Part shown: piece after piece, positions 14,309 through 17,880 of the stretch
How positions within the stretch are numbered: position 1 is the stretch's first letter
Layout: the number at the start of each line of letters is the position of its first letter
NCBI GenBank assembly: GCA_022839105.1
Contig: JALHDH010000071.1
Location: 1-17,880 of the forward strand
Length of the DNA: 17,880 nucleotides
Source: a bacterium
GTDB taxonomy: Bacteria; Vulcanimicrobiota; Xenobia; Xenobiales; Xenobiaceae
Direction: 5' to 3'
Position numbers and translations under genes: made by a program
Notes under the pieces: model-generated
What the model saw: only the letters and a program-made list of their open reading frames with translations
Told to the model about the DNA's origin: nothing
The model's database searches: none

Positions 14309-15547
14309 TCAATCCAATGGGACCCCGGCCGAGCGGAAGAAGTTCCGGTCGTGGCACTTCTCCAGGACGGTCGCCTTGGTGATGCTCCCCGCCTTGAGGA
14401 GTCTCAGGAGCCCGGCATCCATGGTCTGCATGCCGTGTTCCTTGCCGGTCTGGATATAGTTGTTGATCTGGCTGGTCTTGCCCTCGCGGATCAGGTTGGA
14501 GAAGCCGGCCTCGGCGATGAGGATCTCGTGGACCGCGACCCGACCCTGTCCTCCGGTCTTCTTGAGCAGCAACTGAGCCACCACGGCCCGGAAGGACTCG
14601 GCCAGCATGGCCCGGATCTGCTCCTGCTGGCGGGCGGGGAAGACATCGATGATGCGGTCCACGGTCTTGGCCGCCGAGTTGGTGTGCAGGGTGCCGAAGA
14701 CCAGGGCTCCGGTCTCGGCGGCCTTGATCGCGTTGTAGATGGTCTCGAGATCCCGCATCTCCCCCACCAGGATGATGTCCGGGTCCTCCCGCAGCGTGGC
14801 CCGCAGGGCGTCGGCGAAGGAGATCGCGTGCTGGCCGACCTCGCGATGGTCGATCAGGCAGCTCCGGCTGGGGTGATAGAACTCGATCGGGTCCTCGATC
14901 GTGATCACGTGCGCCCGGCGATTCTGGTTGATGTGGTGGATCATCGCCGCCAGCGTCGTGGACTTGCCCGACCCCGTCGGTCCGGTGACCACCACCAGGC
15001 CGCTCTGGAGCATGGCGATGTCCTTGAGCACGGGGGGCAGGTTCAACTGCTCGATGGTCGGGATCTTGCTGGGGATCTCGCGGAAGACCGCGGCCAGACC
15101 GCGGTTCTGCTTGAAGTAGTTGGCCCTGAACCGGGCCAGTTCCGGGATCTCGTAGGCGAAATCCAGGTTGCCGCAGTCCTTGAAGTTCTCGATCCGCTCG
15201 GCGTCCACCAGGGGAAAGAGGATGGCCTCGGCGTGCTCCTGGCTCAGGGGCCGGGCCTTGGAGACCACGAGATCCCCATGGACCCGGAAGACCGGCGGGA
15301 CCCCCACCGAGAGGTGCAGGTCCGAGCCCTTCTCCGCGACCAGCCGGCGCAGGAGATCGTCCAGGCTATAACCTTCCGCGAGCGCGATCTCCAGTGGCGG
15401 GGCCGGAGGCTGCGGTTCCGGGGCGGGCTGGGGGGCCTCGGGCAGCTCGGGGATTTCCTCGGGGACCGAGGCCACCGGCTCGGCGGGAGGCGTGGAGGGC
15501 TCCTCCTGCATGGTGAGTTTCCGGGTGAACTTCTGGAAGAAGGACAT
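14309..15547 (-). CDS. PilT-like ATPase (paralogue 3) with Pro/Glu-rich N-terminal extension
   Basis: This 412-residue PilT-family ATPase is longer than usual because about 55 residues precede the PAS-like domain: a basic start (MSFFQKFTRKLTM), then a Pro/Glu/Ala-rich stretch (about 15-55). The core shows GSDLHLSVGVPPVFRVHGDL (74-93), Walker A GPTGSGKS (189-196), Asp box IEDPIEF (217-223), Walker B DPDIILVGEMRD (255-266) and GMQTMDAGLLRLL near the end. In the His box the first histidine is alanine (TGALVFGTLHTNSA), while LHT is kept. The AIRNLIRE-type region is SNLIREGKTSQINNYIQTG. The start at 15547 has AGGAG close upstream and lies 8 bp after the stop of the preceding pilT-like gene, so the two are probably coupled. 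It may be a PilT/PilU-type retraction motor. The exact subfamily is unknown. Confidence 0.92.
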   Translation of the reverse strand: MSFFQKFTRKLTMQEEPSTPPAEPVASVPEEIPELPEAPQPAPEPQPPAPPLEIALAEGYSLDDLLRRLVAEKGSDLHLSVGVPPVFRVHGDLVVSKARPLSQEHAEAILFPLVDAERIENFKDCGNLDFAYEIPELARFRANYFKQNRGLAAVFREIPSKIPTIEQLNLPPVLKDIAMLQSGLVVVTGPTGSGKSTTLAAMIHHINQNRRAHVITIEDPIEFYHPSRSCLIDHREVGQHAISFADALRATLREDPDIILVGEMRDLETIYNAIKAAETGALVFGTLHTNSAAKTVDRIIDVFPARQQEQIRAMLAESFRAVVAQLLLKKTGGQGRVAVHEILIAEAGFSNLIREGKTSQINNYIQTGKEHGMQTMDAGLLRLLKAGSITKATVLEKCHDRNFFRSAGVPLD

Positions 15548-15555
15548 GGCGGCTC

Positions 15556-16641
15556 CTACTCGCTGGGGCTGGTGGTCTCGGTCTGGCGATAGGGGGCTTT
15601 GTTGACCGAGCGGGCCATGGCCTCTTCCTTCGAGATGATCCCCTTCTCGAAGAGGTCCAGGATGGCCGAGTCCATGATCCGCATGCCGTCCTTGCGGCCG
15701 GTCTGCATGGCCATGGGGATCTGGTAGGTCTTGCCGTCCCGAATCAGGTTGGCGACCCCGACGTTCCCGACCAGCACCTCGACGGCGGGCACCCGTCCCA
15801 GACCATCCTTGCGCGGGATCAACTGCTGGGAGATCACGCCTCGCAGCGACTCGGAGAGCATGGTGCGCACCTGGGCCTGCTGATCGACCGGGAAGGCATC
15901 GATCAGGCGATCGATGGTCTTGGCCGCCGAGTTGGTGTGCAGGGTGCCCAGGACCAGATGCCCGGTCTCCGCGGCGGTGATGGCCAGGGAGATGGTCTCC
16001 AGGTCGCGCAACTCGCCGACCAGGATCACGTCAGGGTCCTCGCGCAGGGCTCCCTTGAGGGCCAGGCTGAAGCTCTCGACGTCCCGGCCGATCTGGCGCT
16101 GGTTGACCAGGGCGCGCTTGTTGGGGTGGATGAACTCGATGGGGTCTTCGACCGTGATGATGTGGACGGGCTTGGAACTGTTGACGATATCGATCAGGGC
16201 TGCCAGGGTGGCGGTCTTGCCGCTGCCGGCCTGCCCCGTGGTCAGGACCAGGCCCTGGTGGTAGCCGACCAGGCGGGCCAGGTCGGTGGGAAGCCCCAGG
16301 TCCTGGAGGGTGGGAACCGTCGAGCCGATTCCCCTCAAGACCAGGTTCGGGCCGTTCTTCTGGAAGTAGGCGTTCCCTCGGAAGCGCCAGGGACCGCCCT
16401 GCTCGGGGGTCCCGAAGGCCAGGGCGAAGTCCAGGTTCTTCTCGTCCTCGAGGCGTTGGATCTCGACATCCGTGAGGATCTCGCGGATCATCGCGACCAC
16501 CTCGGTGGCCGAGAGTTCCTGTTGGGGGAGTCGCTCGATGGTGCCGTGAACCCGCACGATCGGGGGGACGCCTGAGGCCAGGTGCAGGTCGGAGGCCCCC
16601 ATCTCCTGCATGAGCCGGAAGTAGTGTGCGATTCCAGGCAT
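15556..16641 (-). CDS. PilT-type retraction ATPase (paralogue 4)
   Basis: This 361-residue PilT-family ATPase has an intact catalytic set. The N-terminal domain carries MGASDLHLASGVPPIVRVHG (14-33). Walker A is GQAGSGKT (136-143), ending in Thr instead of Ser. The Asp box is VEDPIEF (164-170), Walker B DPDVILVGELRD (202-213) and the His box TGHLVLGTLHTNSA (226-239). VANLIRDGKTYQIPMAMQTG replaces the usual AIRNLIREGK region, and GMRIMDSAILDLF follows. ATG at 16641 is chosen over the long upstream frame because MPGIAHYFRLMQ begins family homology and GGAGG lies 4 bp before it (16646-16650). It is the first gene of the minus-strand unit with paralogue 3, and it diverges from the Lgt-like gene. 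It is probably PilT or PilU; motif conservation suggests an active ATPase. Confidence 0.93.
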   Translation of the reverse strand: MPGIAHYFRLMQEMGASDLHLASGVPPIVRVHGTIERLPQQELSATEVVAMIREILTDVEIQRLEDEKNLDFALAFGTPEQGGPWRFRGNAYFQKNGPNLVLRGIGSTVPTLQDLGLPTDLARLVGYHQGLVLTTGQAGSGKTATLAALIDIVNSSKPVHIITVEDPIEFIHPNKRALVNQRQIGRDVESFSLALKGALREDPDVILVGELRDLETISLAITAAETGHLVLGTLHTNSAAKTIDRLIDAFPVDQQAQVRTMLSESLRGVISQQLIPRKDGLGRVPAVEVLVGNVGVANLIRDGKTYQIPMAMQTGRKDGMRIMDSAILDLFEKGIISKEEAMARSVNKAPYRQTETTSPSE

Positions 16642-16758
16642 CCGTCCTCCAGGTCCCCGGGATGGCCAGAGGTTCGCGGATCCGGGGGGAGTTCCTCCGA
16701 GAGGGTCCCCGCCCCCGCAAGCAGGCATCCCGGAGCGGAAAGGGAATGGACGGCCCTC
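16642..16758. promoter_or_regulatory. Divergent intergenic region between pilT paralogue 4 and the Lgt-like gene
   Basis: These 117 bp separate two divergent starts and must hold the promoters for both directions. I could not identify convincing -35/-10 or -24/-12 boxes. Apart from the ribosome binding site at 16646-16650, nothing specific is seen. Confidence 0.35.
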
Positions 16759-17505
16759 GTGATCCACTTCACCCCTCCGCCCGAGTTCCACCTGGGACCG
16801 CTGACGTTGAACTGCCACGGGACCTTCTTCCTGGTGGGAGCCGTCGTGGCTTGGCTGTGGACCCGGGCCCGCCTGCCCCGGGAGTTCCACGTCCACCTGG
16901 ACAACCTGGCCTCCTGGATGACCCTGGGCGGAATCCTGGGCGCCCGCGCCTTCTACGTCCTGCTGAACCCCTCCATGCTGCGGGATCCCCTCTCGGTGCT
17001 AGCGATCTGGGAGGGGGGGCTGGTCTCCTACGGCGGCTTCTTCGGAGCCCTGGCCGCCTGGTGGCTCTATCTGCGCTGGAACCACCTGCCCCGCGCCCTC
17101 TTCAACGATGCCGTCGGCCCTCCCGCCCTGGCGGGCTGGGGAGTCGGGCGGATCGGCTGTTTCTTGAACTGGTGGAACGAGTACGGAACCGTGACCTCGG
17201 TCCCCTGGGCCTTCGTGGTGGGCCAGGACCCCCCCAGGCATCCGGTGATGCTCTATCTGGCCGTAGGGCACATCCTGGCGGCCCTCGCCGCCGCCCGTCT
17301 GGCCCGACGCTGGAACCTGCGCGCCGATGGCCTGGCCCTGATGGGCTACGGCCTGGTCCGCCTGGTCTTCGATTTCTGGCGCGACTACGACCCGGTCTCG
17401 CTGCGACTGGGCTCCCAGGCCCTGGCGGGGCTCTTCCTCCTGGCCGGTCTGGCGCTGGTCCTCAAGAGCCGGTCCTCCCAGAATCCGGCCGATCCCACAT
17501 CGTAG
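16759..17505 (+). CDS. lgt: Prolipoprotein diacylglyceryl transferase-like protein (Lgt family, divergent)
   Basis: Lgt moves the diacylglyceryl group from phosphatidylglycerol to the lipobox cysteine of prelipoproteins in the inner membrane. This 248-residue protein is somewhat short but has several membrane segments and the family blocks: NCHGTFFLVGAVVAWLW (18-34), LGGILGARAFYVLLN (56-70), WEGGLVSYGGFFGAL (84-98), GVGRIGCFLNWWNEYG (128-143), PRHPVMLY (159-166) and GYGLVRLVFDFWRD (197-209). Differences from E. coli-type Lgt: Tyr replaces His in the HGG motif, GRIGNF is GRIGCF, and the usual HPSQLYE reads HPVMLYL. The first two occur in other Lgt lineages; the last looks unusual. The start is GTG at 16759 with only AGGG about 14 bp upstream, and the frame stays open further upstream, so the start is moderately sure. 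A paralogue with another substrate is possible. Confidence 0.8.
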   Translation: MIHFTPPPEFHLGPLTLNCHGTFFLVGAVVAWLWTRARLPREFHVHLDNLASWMTLGGILGARAFYVLLNPSMLRDPLSVLAIWEGGLVSYGGFFGALAAWWLYLRWNHLPRALFNDAVGPPALAGWGVGRIGCFLNWWNEYGTVTSVPWAFVVGQDPPRHPVMLYLAVGHILAALAAARLARRWNLRADGLALMGYGLVRLVFDFWRDYDPVSLRLGSQALAGLFLLAGLALVLKSRSSQNPADPTS

Positions 17506-17571
17506 AACTCGGGGAGGAACGCCCCGCCCCGCCGGGAAGAGGCTCCCACTCCAGACAAAGGACCTTGCGCG

Positions 17572-17880
17572 ATGGATGCCGCCCGCAGATTCTTCCAGGA
17601 CCGCCGCGTCCGCCAGGCGCTGACGCTCGCCTACAATTTCGAGGAGCAGAACCGTCTCCAGTTCTTCAATCTCAACGAGCGGTTCTCGAGCTACTTCGAG
17701 CGCTCCGAGCTGGCGTCGAGCGGCGTTCCGCAGGGGCGGGAGCTGGAAATCCTCGAAGAATACCGCGACAGCCTGCCGCCGGAGCTGTTCACCGAGGAGT
17801 TCAGGCTCCCCGTCTTCGACACGCCGCAGGCCGCGCGCACGCATCTGCGCGAGGCGGTGCGGGTGGCCGTCCCCGAAACC
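17572..17880 (+). CDS. Internal fragment of a YejA-type ABC transporter solute-binding protein (N-terminal half missing)
   Basis: These 103 residues run off the right edge. DRRVRQALTLAYNFEEQN (about 11-28), SYFERSELASSGVPQGRELE (about 41-60) and EYRDSLPPELFTEEFRLP (about 64-81) match the later part of family 5 periplasmic binding proteins of the YejA kind, which import peptides (microcin C in E. coli). In that family this region lies well past residue 300, after a signal peptide and lobe I, none of which is present upstream: the lgt stop is only 66 bp before the ATG at 17572. The in-frame residues before this ATG (back to 17506) do not look like SBP. Codon style also shifts, with fewer GGCC/CTGG runs and more GCG, CTC and TTC. 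It is either a truncated, transferred remnant or an assembly misjoin at about 17506-17580. Confidence 0.75.
   Translation, partial: MDAARRFFQDRRVRQALTLAYNFEEQNRLQFFNLNERFSSYFERSELASSGVPQGRELEILEEYRDSLPPELFTEEFRLPVFDTPQAARTHLREAVRVAVPET

Noticed and set aside
1..17880. CRISPR arrays, insertion sequences, tRNA or rRNA genes
   Set aside because: No regularly spaced repeats, no transposase-like frame with terminal repeats, and no tRNA or rRNA signature were seen. The gaps are too short to hide most of these.

Overview
This is a GC-rich, densely packed bacterial chromosome segment. Several gene pairs overlap by 4 bp (ATGA or GTGA) and no gap exceeds 200 bp. Multiple PilT-type ATPases, a PilB/GspE ATPase with a tetracysteine zinc module, a GAF/HD-GYP-like protein and an FHA/FtsW-RodA/PBP cassette suggest a gliding or twitching bacterium of the Acidobacteriota or deltaproteobacterial kind. 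That placement is inferred from gene content and style; no rRNA or phylogenetic marker was analysed.

Layout. The left edge (1-2001, plus) holds the C-terminal part of a PilB/GspE assembly ATPase and a GAF + HD-GYP-like signalling protein. They converge with a minus-strand block read from 7317 down to 2009: canonical pilT, a PilT paralogue with ruined catalytic motifs, a hairpin terminator, serS, a FAD-dependent oxidoreductase and ubiX, the last three joined by 4-bp overlaps. Divergent from pilT, on plus, are an unrecognised HEAT-like protein (7490-8587) and mutY (8599-9648). Two strong hairpins separate mutY from the convergent serC (9767-10873). Upstream of serC is another minus-strand block, read from 16641 down to 11051: two further pilT-like genes, an FHA protein with a membrane anchor, an FtsW/RodA glycosyltransferase, and a short class B-type transpeptidase that ends in a hairpin. 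Divergent from this block is an Lgt-like gene (16759-17505). The last ~310 bases encode an internal piece of a YejA-type solute-binding protein that lacks its N-terminal half; this may be a degraded gene or an assembly misjoin.

How it fits together. The dominant theme is type IV pilus motors: one extension-type ATPase and four retraction-type (PilT) paralogues in about 17 kb. Two are canonical, one has a linker-like N-terminal extension and an altered His box, and one appears catalytically dead but keeps its P-loop. The HD-GYP-like protein beside pilB could link cyclic-di-GMP signalling to pilus dynamics. The FHA-FtsW/RodA-PBP trio is a peptidoglycan synthesis unit like the actinobacterial fhaB-rodA-pbpA arrangement. 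The other genes are housekeeping: serS, serC, mutY, ubiX and an lgt-like gene. The best candidate for something new is the PilT array with its pseudo-ATPase member next to canonical pilT.
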